DNA of 64,000 nt. Source: Ruegeria sp. SCSIO 43209. Its GTDB lineage: Bacteria > Pseudomonadota > Alphaproteobacteria > Rhodobacterales > Rhodobacteraceae. Positions 53,886 to 62,682 of this stretch are shown here, piece by piece. Position 1 is the stretch's first letter, and each line of letters opens with the position of its first letter. Both the position numbers and the translations under genes were made by a program. A model generated the notes under the pieces. It had not been told where the DNA came from, ran no database searches, and was given only the letters and a program-made list of their open reading frames with translations. The stretch lies in contig NZ_CP065359.1 of NCBI RefSeq assembly GCF_019904295.1, positions 2,009,001 to 2,073,000 of the forward strand. Direction: 5' to 3'.

Positions 53886-55037
53886 ATGATAACAAAGGGT
53901 AAAACTGCTAGCCTGCTTGCTGCCAGCGCGCTTTCCGTGACCGGTATGCAAGCCTTGGCGCAAGATGCACAAACTCAGGCTGAACTGGATGCACTGCGCG
54001 CCCGGGTCGAAGCGCTGGAATCCTCCAATCCCGGGTCTGGCACTGGGGATCTGCAGATCGGCAACACCACTCTGGACGTCTACGGTTATGTCAAAGCCGA
54101 CTTCTTCTATGACTTCGAATACGATCAGGGCGACACCGCATTCGTAAACGTGATTGGTGAACCCTCGGCCGAGACAGATGGTACGTTTGGCGCCACAGTC
54201 CGTCAGTCTCGTATCGGGCTGCGCACCAGCACGCCTTCGGGAATCGGTGACATTCAGGGCCAGATCGAAGTCGATGCCTTCGGCTCGGACGGAACCGCCG
54301 AATTCCGAATTCGTCATGCCAATATCCGAATTGGGGAACAATGGCTGATCGGACAATACTGGACCAATTTCCAACCTCTGGACACCTACCCGACCTCGGT
54401 GGAATTTAACGGGCCGGTCGGGATCGCTTTCGCGCGCGTTCCGCAGGTGCGCTACACCAACAATATCGGATCGAATACCACCTTCGCCGTTTCCGTTGAA
54501 GAAAACGTCGGCGGCTCGGATTCGGATGATCCCGTGCTGACTGGTTCGGTCGAATACAACGATGGCAAATACATCGCTCGTGCCTCGGCGCTCTACGGCA
54601 AGGCGCAATCCGGCGACGTCGAGGTCGATCAGACCGGTTTCTCTTTGTCGGGCTCGATCCGACCGTGGGAAGGTGGGTTGTTTCAGGTCAACTATGTCAA
54701 CGGCGAGGCACTTGGCCCCTACCTGATCGGCTTGGGCGATGCAATCGTCGGGGGTCAGGCCAACGATGTTGATGGCTACACCATCGAATTCCGTCAGGAC
54801 CTGAGTTCCAAATGGAACGTCGGCATCGCCTATGGCAAGGAAGACTACGACCTGCCTACATCGACCGGTACTTTGTCGTTCACCGAGCTTGAGACGATCC
54901 ACGTCAATGCCTTTTACAAGGCGACAGACAACCTGACGCTCAGCGCCGAATACATCTATGGAGAGCGGAACGACACAATTTCCGGCGACACATTCGACGG
55001 CAATCGTGTCCAGTTGGCCGCGCAACTCAACTTCTGA
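53886..55037 (+). CDS. DcaP-like/trimeric outer-membrane porin
   Basis: A 383-residue outer-membrane protein with signal peptide (MITKGKTASLLAASALSVTGMQALA) starting at the ATG at 53886 after AAGGA. A coiled-coil segment (TQAELDALRARVEALES) follows, then a beta barrel of alternating strands starting LDVYGYVKADFFYDFEYD, ending in a C-terminal aromatic strand RVQLAAQLNF. The coiled coil plus barrel is the DcaP-type architecture, trimeric and often dicarboxylate-specific. It is divergent from the lipoprotein gene inside the propionate locus, so it might take up short organic acids. Confidence 0.88.
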   Translation: MITKGKTASLLAASALSVTGMQALAQDAQTQAELDALRARVEALESSNPGSGTGDLQIGNTTLDVYGYVKADFFYDFEYDQGDTAFVNVIGEPSAETDGTFGATVRQSRIGLRTSTPSGIGDIQGQIEVDAFGSDGTAEFRIRHANIRIGEQWLIGQYWTNFQPLDTYPTSVEFNGPVGIAFARVPQVRYTNNIGSNTTFAVSVEENVGGSDSDDPVLTGSVEYNDGKYIARASALYGKAQSGDVEVDQTGFSLSGSIRPWEGGLFQVNYVNGEALGPYLIGLGDAIVGGQANDVDGYTIEFRQDLSSKWNVGIAYGKEDYDLPTSTGTLSFTELETIHVNAFYKATDNLTLSAEYIYGERNDTISGDTFDGNRVQLAAQLNF

Positions 55038-55049
55038 TGAAAACAGCCT

Positions 55050-55073
55050 ACCCTGCCCATTAGCGGGCAGGGT
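55050..55073 (+). terminator. Hairpin after the porin gene
   Basis: A perfect 9-bp stem ACCCTGCCC/GGGCAGGGT with a six-base loop, 12 bases after the porin stop. It lacks a T-run. Confidence 0.55.
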
Positions 55074-55123
55074 TCCAGTGTCACTGATCATCTGAGTGTT
55101 ATGTGCGGCAGCCCCGGTCACAA

Positions 55124-55477
55124 TCAGCGCGCTCCGTCGAACACGTCAGGGAAAGATTGGCGCGCGGCGTCCAGATTGATCACCAGCAGAGCATCATAGC
55201 TTGCAGGATCAAACGGGTCTTCGGCGGCGACAACCTCACGCCCGAACAGCCAACTTAGACGGCCCGCGTCCAGATTGCCTCGCTCAAAGGGCTGATCACC
55301 AAAATGCGCCCATAACGCCTCGATAAACGCGACATCTGCGCGCTTGTCGGCGGGTTTGCGATCGCGAAAGCGTTCTCGCTGGGTCAGCGGCGTAACGCCC
55401 TTGGGATTGGCCCGCCGAATGGTGAACTGGAAGTCTGTTCCGGGCAAACGTCCGGGGAAACCGCGATGTTTCAGCAT
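55124..55477 (-). CDS. Hypothetical protein in the pcc locus
   Basis: A 117-residue ORF of unknown function, basic at the N-terminus (MLKHRGFPGRLPGTDFQFTIRR) and acidic towards the end (AAEDPFDPASYDALLVINLDAARQSFPDVF). No membrane segment or signal. It lies downstream of the DUF6497 gene on the same strand as pccB and converges on the porin gene. Codon use looks like that of neighbours, so it is probably a real gene. Confidence 0.65.
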   Translation of the reverse strand: MLKHRGFPGRLPGTDFQFTIRRANPKGVTPLTQRERFRDRKPADKRADVAFIEALWAHFGDQPFERGNLDAGRLSWLFGREVVAAEDPFDPASYDALLVINLDAARQSFPDVFDGAR

Positions 55478-55613
55478 TGCGAAACCTCAACGGACAAGTT
55501 CCAGATATGGCAGGCCATCGGACATGCCTGCGGGATTGAAGTGATCATGCGAACCTCCAGAGCTGCATCACTGTATCGGGACACTCTGAGACCGTGACAT
55601 TGTTGGTTCATGG

Positions 55614-56093
55614 TCAGAGCCCCTCCCAGATACACCGGGATTGATCCAGCCGGTAGGCTTCGAAGAACTGCGTTGCGTCAGGTTCGGAGGTGCCGAACGC
55701 TACCGGTCTGTCCGAAAACGAAATCACAATCCGGGCAGGCTGCAATTCGTGCTGGGCCACATAAGGCACCGCCAGTGTTTCACACAAATGCTCCATGTCG
55801 ACTACGGCGACATCATATGAGATACGACCTGCAGTCGATCCGATCTTGGGTGCAATGAACCGAAACCGCACCCAAAGCTCACCCGGATTGGTGTCCAGAA
55901 GCACATCGCTAAGCTCGACCGGTTGACCCGATGGCACGGGCAGCAGGTTTGAGGCCAGCGCCGAACCTACTCCGACCAGCAACGTAAAAACCCCGGCGCA
56001 TCCCCGGATCCGCCAGCGGCGGTTTCCTTCCTCCGAGGGAGCGTGCAGAGCTGTTGCAACCTGCGCGGTCTTATGTCCGGTCAATCGGGGCAT
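55614..56093 (-). CDS. DUF6497-like exported protein
   Basis: A 159-residue protein that I associate with DUF6497, known in roseobacters next to pccB. A hydrophobic segment (IRGCAGVFTLLVGVGSALA) at about 29-47 acts as signal or anchor, preceded by a long polar N-terminus that may mean the start is a later Met or that part is untranslated. The rest is beta-rich (LWVRFRFIAPKIG, YDVAVVDMEHLCETLAVPYVA, VISFSDRPVAFGTS). Function unknown. It follows pccB by 28 bases. Confidence 0.75.
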   Translation of the reverse strand: MPRLTGHKTAQVATALHAPSEEGNRRWRIRGCAGVFTLLVGVGSALASNLLPVPSGQPVELSDVLLDTNPGELWVRFRFIAPKIGSTAGRISYDVAVVDMEHLCETLAVPYVAQHELQPARIVISFSDRPVAFGTSEPDATQFFEAYRLDQSRCIWEGL

Positions 56094-56121
56094 TTACGGC
56101 TCGGGCCTCCTCGGCGGGCAT

Positions 56122-57654
56122 TTACAGCGGGATATTGTCGTGCTTTTTCCAAGGGTTCTTCAGTTGCTTGCCGCGCAGGCTCGCAAATGCACGTGATACA
56201 CGGCGGCGGGTCGATTGTGGCATGATCACCTCGTCGATAAAGCCGCGCTCGGCCGCAACGAAGGGATTTGCGAACCGGTCCTCATAGTCCTGAGTGTGTT
56301 GCGCGATCTTATCGGAATCGCCGAGATCGGCGCGGTGGATGATTTCGGTCGCGCCCTTTGCACCCATCACCGCGATCTCAGCCGTGGGCCAGGCATAGTT
56401 GAAATCGCCGCGCAGGTGTTTCGACGCCATCACATCATACGCACCACCATAAGCTTTACGCGTGATCACCGTAACCTTCGGAACCGTTGCCTCACCATAG
56501 GCAAACAACAGCTTCGCACCATGTTTGATCACGCCGCCATATTCCTGCGACGTCCCCGGCAGAAAGCCCGGCACATCTACCAGCGTCAGGATCGGGATTT
56601 CAAAGCAATCACAGAACCGCACGAACCGGGCCGCTTTTCGGGAACTATCGATGTCCAAACATCCTGCCAATACCATGGGTTGGTTGGCCACGACGCCCAC
56701 GGTCTGCCCCTCAAGCCGGATAAAACCGGTGATGATGTTCTTAGCGTAGTCTTCCTGAATCTCGTAAAAATCACCCTCATCCGCCACTTTGGTGATCAGT
56801 TCCTTCATGTCGTACGGCGTGTTCGGATTGTCCGGGATCAGCGTATCCAGCGATGTCTCGACCCGGTCAGGGCTGTCAAAAAACGGACGAACCGGCGGTT
56901 TCTCGCGATTGTTGAGCGGAAGGAAGTCGACAAGACGGCGCACCTCGGCCAGCGCCTCCACATCGTTTTCAAACGCGCCATCAGCGACCGACGACTTTTT
57001 GGTGTGGGTCGAAGCCCCTCCCAGTTCCTCCGCCGTCACGACCTCATTGGTGACGGTCTTCACAACGTCTGGGCCGGTCACGAACATGTACGAGGTGTCT
57101 TTGACCATGAAGATGAAGTCGGTCATTGCAGGACTGTAAACCGCACCACCTGCGCACGGCCCCATAATCACGCTGATCTGCGGAACAACGCCTGAGGCCA
57201 TGATATTACGCTGGAACACCTCAGCATATCCGGCCAATGAAGCGACGCCCTCCTGAATCCGCGCGCCGCCCGAGTCGTTGATCCCGATCACCGGCGCTCC
57301 GTTTTGAACTGCCATGTCCATGATCTTGCAAATCTTCTGCGCATGGGTTTCTGACAGCGAGCCGCCGAATACGGTGAAGTCCTGGCTGAAGACGTAGACC
57401 ATTCGACCATTGATCGTACCCCAGCCTGTGACCACCCCATCACCAGCAGGCTTTTGTTTCTCCATCCCGAAATCAGTGCAGCGATGGCTGACAAACATGT
57501 CAAACTCTTCAAAGCTGCCTTCGTCTACCAGCAACTCGATCCGTTCGCGTGCCGTCAGCTTTCCGCGGGCGTGTTGCGAGTCGATGCGTTTTTGCCCGCC
57601 ACCCAATCGCGCGTTGTTGCGACGGCCTTCGAGCTCGGAAAGGATGTCTTTCAT
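56122..57654 (-). CDS. pccB: Propionyl-CoA carboxylase beta subunit
   Basis: Carboxyltransferase subunit that moves the carboxyl group from biotin to propionyl-CoA. Starting at the ATG at 57654 ([21 protein letters not shown]) it has 510 residues, the family length. Two crotonase-fold halves carry oxyanion-hole segments [22 protein letters not shown] and [23 protein letters not shown] in typical positions, with AYGGAYDVM near the end. TTTGCAAA-type sites lie about 75 bases upstream. Confidence 0.96.
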   Translation of the reverse strand: MKDILSELEGRRNNARLGGGQKRIDSQHARGKLTARERIELLVDEGSFEEFDMFVSHRCTDFGMEKQKPAGDGVVTGWGTINGRMVYVFSQDFTVFGGSLSETHAQKICKIMDMAVQNGAPVIGINDSGGARIQEGVASLAGYAEVFQRNIMASGVVPQISVIMGPCAGGAVYSPAMTDFIFMVKDTSYMFVTGPDVVKTVTNEVVTAEELGGASTHTKKSSVADGAFENDVEALAEVRRLVDFLPLNNREKPPVRPFFDSPDRVETSLDTLIPDNPNTPYDMKELITKVADEGDFYEIQEDYAKNIITGFIRLEGQTVGVVANQPMVLAGCLDIDSSRKAARFVRFCDCFEIPILTLVDVPGFLPGTSQEYGGVIKHGAKLLFAYGEATVPKVTVITRKAYGGAYDVMASKHLRGDFNYAWPTAEIAVMGAKGATEIIHRADLGDSDKIAQHTQDYEDRFANPFVAAERGFIDEVIMPQSTRRRVSRAFASLRGKQLKNPWKKHDNIPL

Positions 57655-57722
57655 GTCGGTAGTCTCCCAAGAGAATTTGCGCGACCATAACGAGTTGGGA
57701 TCGGCGGCCAAAGAAGTTTTCG

Positions 57723-57768
57723 GCAAATTTGCAAATATTTGGCAACACTATTTGAGATAACTGCAAAT
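57723..57768. promoter_or_regulatory. TTTGCAAA-type operator upstream of pccB
   Basis: A perfect palindrome TTTGCAAA (57728-57735) is flanked on one side by GGCAAA and on the other, after two bases, by TTTGGCAA, with CTGCAAAT (57761-57768) further on. The ScfR-family regulator PccR of R. sphaeroides acts at TTTGCAAA-type repeats before pccB, and a PccR-like gene is in this window. It lies between the divergent pccB and MFS genes. Confidence 0.6.
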
Positions 57769-57835
57769 TTGTTAATTAACACAACAAGCCAAACTGCCGA
57801 TGGCATTTCGCGCGATCAGGGTCTAAAGGTAAACC

Positions 57836-59041
57836 ATGCAGTTCAGTTCACCCTCTGTCAGCCGCACGCCCCCCACGCTTGCAACACTCGTTTTGTTGTC
57901 AGGATTGTCGGCGCTGAGCATGAATCTGTATCTGCCCAGCCTTCCCTTTATGGCGACGTATTTTCAGACTGATTACAAGGTGATGCAGCTTTCGATCGCG
58001 CTTTATCTTCTGGTCAACGCGGCACTGCAAATCTTAATAGGACCCATCGCCGATAAGGCCGGACGTCGGCCTGTACTGCTGTGGGGACTCGCCCTTTTTT
58101 TGCTGGCAACGCTCGGGTGTATATACGCCCCAAATGTCGAAACCTTTCTGGCCTTCAGAATGTTTCAGGCCGTCATTGTCGTTGGTATTGTCTTAAGCCG
58201 TGCGGCTGTGCGGGACATGTACGAACAGGACCAGGCTGCCTCAATGCTCGGATATGTCACCATGGGGATGGCAGTCGTCCCGATGATCGGCCCTGCTGTC
58301 GGCGGGCTTCTCGAAGAAACTTTTGGCTGGAAAGCCAATTTCTGGCTACCCTTTGCCCTTGCGGCACTAGCGCTGGCGCTGACCTACCAAGATTTTGGCG
58401 AAACCGCCGCCGCAAGCGGCAAAACACTGATGCAGCAATTTCGCGAATACCCTGAACTGCTGAAATCGCCCCGCTTCTGGGGCTATTCCCTGTCCTCAGC
58501 TTTCTCTTCAGGTGCGTTCTTTGCCTATCTCGGGGGCGCACCCTTTATCGGGACCGAAGTGTTCGGCATGACAGCCGCCGAGGTCGGCATCTACTTTGGT
58601 GCGCCTGCGATTGGCTATTTCTTCGGTAACTTCATCAGCGGTCGATTCTCGGTTCGCTTCGGCGTCAACCGAATGGTGCGCTGGGGATGCTGGCTGAATG
58701 CAATTGGCGTGGCCCTATCAGCTTTGTTGTTCCTAGTGGATTTGGGAACGGCGCTCAGCTTCTTCGGCCTGATGACCTTCGTCGGGTTGGGCAACGGCAT
58801 GGCGATCCCAAATGCAACCGCCGGATCGCTTTCGGTCCGCCCGCATCTTGCGGCTACAGCCTCTGGTTTGAGCGGTGCGATCATGTTGGGCGGCGGCGCA
58901 GCACTCAGCGCATTGGCAGGCGCATTGCTGACGCATGAGACGGGCGCGATGCCTCTGCTTTGGCTGATGCTGGCAACCGCCGCACTGGCAATCTGCGCGA
59001 TCAGCGTTGTTATCTGGCGCGAACGGCAATTGGGTCTGTAG
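57836..59041 (+). CDS. MFS multidrug exporter, Bcr/CflA family
   Basis: A 401-residue transporter with 12 predicted helices. The opening LATLVLLSGLSALSMNLYLPSLPFMATYF and the loop GPIADKAGRRPVLLWGLALF in motif A are characteristic of Bcr/CflA drug exporters. It may export chloramphenicol-like or sulfonamide-like drugs; no drug can be named. AAGG precedes the ATG. It diverges from pccB and lies 64 bases before the ScfR regulator gene. Confidence 0.9.
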   Translation: MQFSSPSVSRTPPTLATLVLLSGLSALSMNLYLPSLPFMATYFQTDYKVMQLSIALYLLVNAALQILIGPIADKAGRRPVLLWGLALFLLATLGCIYAPNVETFLAFRMFQAVIVVGIVLSRAAVRDMYEQDQAASMLGYVTMGMAVVPMIGPAVGGLLEETFGWKANFWLPFALAALALALTYQDFGETAAASGKTLMQQFREYPELLKSPRFWGYSLSSAFSSGAFFAYLGGAPFIGTEVFGMTAAEVGIYFGAPAIGYFFGNFISGRFSVRFGVNRMVRWGCWLNAIGVALSALLFLVDLGTALSFFGLMTFVGLGNGMAIPNATAGSLSVRPHLAATASGLSGAIMLGGGAALSALAGALLTHETGAMPLLWLMLATAALAICAISVVIWRERQLGL

Positions 59042-59059
59042 ACGGCTTGCGCGACAGGG

Positions 59060-59098
59060 TTTGCAAAGTTAGCCTGCAGATTCAGTAAAGCTGCAAAG
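59060..59098. promoter_or_regulatory. TTTGCAAA-type sites before the ScfR/PccR-like gene
   Basis: TTTGCAAA at 59060-59067 is followed by CTGCAGA (near 59074) and CTGCAAAG (59091-59098), ending eight bases before the regulator ATG. It may be an autoregulatory site or overlap the promoter. Confidence 0.5.
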
Positions 59099-59105
59099 AA
59101 CCGCC

Positions 59106-60506
59106 ATGGCCACTCAGAAACTATACGCTGGCGCCAAGCTGCGCGAAATGCGCACACGCCTGACCCTCACGCAGAAGGATTTCGCCGCAAAACTGGGCGT
59201 TTCACTGCCCTATTTGAACCAGATGGAGAATAACAACCGGCCGATTACGACGACCGTTGTTCTGGCACTAGCGCAAGAGTTTGGTATGGATGTGACCGAA
59301 CTCAGCACAGGGGATAGCGAACGATTGGTTTCGGATATGCGCGAAGCACTGGCCGATCCGGTGTTCGCCGAAACGGCGCCCCCTCTGGCTGATCTCAGGC
59401 TCACCGCTTCAAATGCGCCCGCGCTTGCACGCGCGTTCATCGAGTTACACCGCGCCTATCGCCAGACCCATGAACGCCTCGCCTCGCTCGACGAGGCATT
59501 GGGCCGCGAGGATGCCCGTATTCAGGCCAGCCCATGGGAAGAGGTGCGCGATTTCTTTCACTACTGCGACAATTATATTGACGCCGTTGACCGCGCCGCC
59601 GAACGCTTCGCCAGCCGTGCCGATGAAACCAGCGATATTCGACAAGTCGCCCTGAACAGCCTGTCAGAACGCGGCATTCACGTCACTTTTGCCGACACAG
59701 AAACCTTACGCAGCTACAATGCTGGTGACAAAACCCTGCGCCTTTCCTCGCGCGCCGCACCACAAACGCAGGTCTTCCAACTGCTGCTGCAGGTGGCGTT
59801 GATCAGTCAGGATAAGCTGCTTGAAGCAACGCTAGATTTCGCCCGTTTCCAAAGCGATGAGGCCCGAGCCATCGCCAAGATTGGCCTCGCCAACTATTTT
59901 GCCGGGGCTTCGCTGATGCCTTACGGCGCTTTCCTATCCGCAGCGCAGGACTATCGGCACGATTTGGAGCTGCTCAGCAACCGGTTCGGGGCGTCGATTG
60001 AACAGGTGGCGCACCGCCTGTCTACGCTACAACGCCCCGGCGCAAAGGGGATTCCGTTCTTTTTTGTCCGTGTAGATCAGGCCGGAACAATCACCAAACG
60101 CCATTCAGCCACGCGGCTTCAATTCGCCCGCTTCGGCGGCGCCTGCCCACTCTGGAATGTCCACCGGGCATTCGAGACCCCGGGTCATTTCCTGCAACAG
60201 CTAGCCGAGACACCGGATGGCGTCCGCTATATCTCATTGGCTCGTGATGTTTCAAAATCCGGAGGCTCGTTCGGTGCTCCTGTCCGCCGCTATGCCATCG
60301 CCCTGGGATGTGAGGTTCGTCATGCCGAAGCATTGGTCTACGCCGATAATCTCGACATAAACAATGCGAGCGCCTACGAGCCCATCGGCATATCCTGTCG
60401 CATATGCGAGCGCCAAACCTGCCACCAAAGATCAGTCCCACCGTTAGAGCGCCGCCTGACCATCGACGCCCATAGCCGCGGCACCCTGCCTTATGAGGTC
60501 ACCTGA
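59106..60506 (+). CDS. pccR: Short-chain fatty acyl-CoA regulator, PccR-like (XRE, ScfR family)
   Basis: A 466-residue transcription regulator. An N-terminal XRE helix-turn-helix (AKLREMRTRLTLTQKDFAAKLGVSLPYLNQMENNNRP) is at about 9-45, followed by an IrrE/ImmA-like domain and a C-terminal DUF2083 with a cysteine cluster ISCRICERQTCHQR and downstream P. This layout belongs to the ScfR family (RamB, PrpR/MccR, PccR) that senses acyl-CoAs. The neighbours pccB, pccA and mcm make PccR the likely orthologue, activating propionyl-CoA genes. Confidence 0.88.
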   Translation: MATQKLYAGAKLREMRTRLTLTQKDFAAKLGVSLPYLNQMENNNRPITTTVVLALAQEFGMDVTELSTGDSERLVSDMREALADPVFAETAPPLADLRLTASNAPALARAFIELHRAYRQTHERLASLDEALGREDARIQASPWEEVRDFFHYCDNYIDAVDRAAERFASRADETSDIRQVALNSLSERGIHVTFADTETLRSYNAGDKTLRLSSRAAPQTQVFQLLLQVALISQDKLLEATLDFARFQSDEARAIAKIGLANYFAGASLMPYGAFLSAAQDYRHDLELLSNRFGASIEQVAHRLSTLQRPGAKGIPFFFVRVDQAGTITKRHSATRLQFARFGGACPLWNVHRAFETPGHFLQQLAETPDGVRYISLARDVSKSGGSFGAPVRRYAIALGCEVRHAEALVYADNLDINNASAYEPIGISCRICERQTCHQRSVPPLERRLTIDAHSRGTLPYEVT

Positions 60507-60537
60507 TCTTCGCCTGGCCATATATATCCTGCGAGAC

Positions 60538-60554
60538 CGGGGGCAGAGCCCCCG
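60538..60554. terminator. GC-rich hairpin between the regulator and DUF465 genes
   Basis: CGGGGGC-AGA-GCCCCCG in the 56-base gap between the converging pccR-like and DUF465 genes. No T-run, but the position suits a shared transcript end. Confidence 0.45.
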
Positions 60555-60562
60555 CTTAATAC

Positions 60563-60802
60563 TCAACTTTTTGACAAGATCGCCCAGATCTCGTCCTTAA
60601 GCGCCGCGCGTTTCTTGCGCAAATCAACCTCGGCCAATTCCTCCATCGGCTCAACATTGGTTTCAGCCCGATGCACGGTGCGGTTGACCTCATGATACTC
60701 ATCCGCAAGTCGGGCAAAATGCGCATCCGTTTGCTTGAGCTGGCTCATCACTTCGAGCTTGTCGGGGAACTCTTCAGCCAGTTCATGCGGGGTATGAGAC
60801 AT
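60563..60802 (-). CDS. DUF465 (YdcH-like) small protein
   Basis: A 79-residue mostly helical protein, DUF465 family: MSHTPHELAEEFPDKLEVMSQLKQTDAHFARLADEYHEVNR, with the C-terminal KKRAALKDEIWAILSK. It probably forms a coiled-coil hairpin. Function unknown. GGAG stands before the ATG. It lies downstream of betA on the same strand, 133 bases away. Confidence 0.9.
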   Translation of the reverse strand: MSHTPHELAEEFPDKLEVMSQLKQTDAHFARLADEYHEVNRTVHRAETNVEPMEELAEVDLRKKRAALKDEIWAILSKS

Positions 60803-60935
60803 CCAGTTGGCTCCTTGTTTCAGCGTTACATCCCAAGGCTAAACATGACTGTCGCACTCCGCTTTGACGCCGATCAAATTCTGAGCGCAATCAACCAGCT
60901 TTCAAGATAAATGCACGCCGTGGGTTTTGGATGTG

Positions 60936-62594
60936 TCAGCGCTGTGCCGTTGCCCATCTCGGACTTATCCAGGGCTGGTCGTTCGCTTTGGGCAGAGGGT
61001 CTTTCTGCAGCAAATGGTCCGACATCTTTTCACCCACCATGATCGACGGCGCGTTCAGATTGCCATTGGTGATTTGCGGGAAAATCGAGCTATCGGCGAC
61101 GCGCAATCCATCCACCCCAATCACACGCCCTTGCGGGTCGACAACGGCATCCTTGTCATCAGCGCGGCCCATGCGGCAAGTCCCGCAAGGGTGATAGGCG
61201 CTTTCGGCATGCTCGGCGATAAAGGCATCTAGCTCTTCGTCCGACTGAACCTCCGCCCCCGGTTGGATCTCTTTACCGGCAAAGGGTTTGAACGCCTGCT
61301 GTCCAAATATCTCTCGGGTCAAGCGAATGCAGGTTCTGAAGTCTTCCCAATCCGCGTCATGGCTCATGTAGTTGAACCGGATCACCGGCGCGTCCTCGGC
61401 TTTGGCGGATCGCAGAGTCACAGCGCCGCGCGAGGGCGACCGCATTGGCCCCACATGCGCCTGGAATCCGTGCCCTTCGGCTGCCGCCTGCCCATCATAG
61501 CGAACCGCCATCGGCAGAAAATGATATTGTATGTCAGGATATTCCACACCCGGTTTCGAACGCACGAAGGCGGCGCTTTCAAACTGGTTCGATGCACCAA
61601 GGCCTGTTTTGGTAAACAGCCATTGCGCTCCGATCATTCCTTTGCTGATCAGGTTCCAATGCTTGTAAAGCGTGATCGGCTGGATCGAGGCCTGCTGAAT
61701 ATAAAGCTCTAGGTGATCCTGCAGATTGGCGCCGACGCCGGGGCGGTCGGCGACCACTTTGATACCGTGCTCAGCCAGGTGCGCCGCAGGTCCAACCCCC
61801 GAAAGCATCAGCAGTTTAGGCGAATTGATCGACGAAGCCGCCAATACAACCTCGCGCCGCGCTGTGATCACTTCCCGTTTGCCACCCCGTATCAATTCGA
61901 CCCCGGATGCGCGCCCGGATTCAATAATCACGCGCGCCGCAAGACCCCGGATGATTTCGCAGTTTTGCCGCTTGAGCGCTGGCCTAAGGTACGCATTCGC
62001 CGCCGACCAGCGCCGTCCTTTCCAGACGGTCTGCTCCATCGGCCCAAAACCTTCTTGTTTCTCACCGTTATAGTCGCCAGTGACCTCATATCCAGCCTGC
62101 TGACCTGCATCGACGAACGCCTTAAACAGCGGATTTTCACGAGGCCCTCGCGACACGTGCAGAGGTCCATCCGTGCCTCTCCAGGTGTGATCACCGCCAT
62201 GGCCACCATCATGCCAGGTTTCCATGCGTTTGTAGTACGGCAGCACATCTGCGTAAGACCATCCATCTGCGCCCATCTCGGCCCAGGTGTCAAAATCCCG
62301 CGCGTGACCGCGCACATAGACCATGCCATTGATCGAAGAAGACCCTCCGATCACCTTGCCTCTGGGGCAAGCAAGTTGACGATTGTTCAGATGCGGTTCG
62401 GGCTCGGATTTGTAGCCCCAGTCATATCGCGACATATTCATCGGATAGCTAAGGGCGGCAGGCATTTGGATGAAGGGTCCGGCGTCTGTGCCGCCATGCT
62501 CGATCACCAGAACCGAGGCTCCGGCCTCACTCAGACGGTAAGCCATCGCGCAACCAGCAGAACCGGCGCCAACAATGACAAAATCTGCTTCCAT
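60936..62594 (-). CDS. betA: Choline dehydrogenase
   Basis: FAD-dependent GMC oxidoreductase oxidising choline to betaine aldehyde. The ATG at 62594 ([23 protein letters not shown]) follows GGAG by eight bases and yields 552 residues, the usual BetA length; a GTG at 62612 would add six. The Rossmann motif GAGSAG is at 9-14, GMC signature [21 protein letters not shown] at about 77-97 in pieces, and the catalytic His region [12 protein letters not shown] with Asn in TNGNLNAP at the end. It is downstream of betC in the same direction; betB is not in the window. Confidence 0.95.
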   Translation of the reverse strand: MEADFVIVGAGSAGCAMAYRLSEAGASVLVIEHGGTDAGPFIQMPAALSYPMNMSRYDWGYKSEPEPHLNNRQLACPRGKVIGGSSSINGMVYVRGHARDFDTWAEMGADGWSYADVLPYYKRMETWHDGGHGGDHTWRGTDGPLHVSRGPRENPLFKAFVDAGQQAGYEVTGDYNGEKQEGFGPMEQTVWKGRRWSAANAYLRPALKRQNCEIIRGLAARVIIESGRASGVELIRGGKREVITARREVVLAASSINSPKLLMLSGVGPAAHLAEHGIKVVADRPGVGANLQDHLELYIQQASIQPITLYKHWNLISKGMIGAQWLFTKTGLGASNQFESAAFVRSKPGVEYPDIQYHFLPMAVRYDGQAAAEGHGFQAHVGPMRSPSRGAVTLRSAKAEDAPVIRFNYMSHDADWEDFRTCIRLTREIFGQQAFKPFAGKEIQPGAEVQSDEELDAFIAEHAESAYHPCGTCRMGRADDKDAVVDPQGRVIGVDGLRVADSSIFPQITNGNLNAPSIMVGEKMSDHLLQKDPLPKANDQPWISPRWATAQR

Positions 62595-62622
62595 ATTCGT
62601 GTCTCCGTTCACCTTCGGGGCA

Positions 62623-62643
62623 AGATTTTTCGACGAAAAATCT
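62623..62643. terminator. AT-rich palindrome between betC and betA
   Basis: AGATTTTTCG-A-CGAAAAATCT, 28 bases before the betA ATG and 39 bases after the betC stop. It matches the core of the palindrome after mcm. Confidence 0.5.
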
Positions 62644-62682
62644 CCGCATTTCCGACGGGTGCAATTTCAAAAATGTAAAGGA

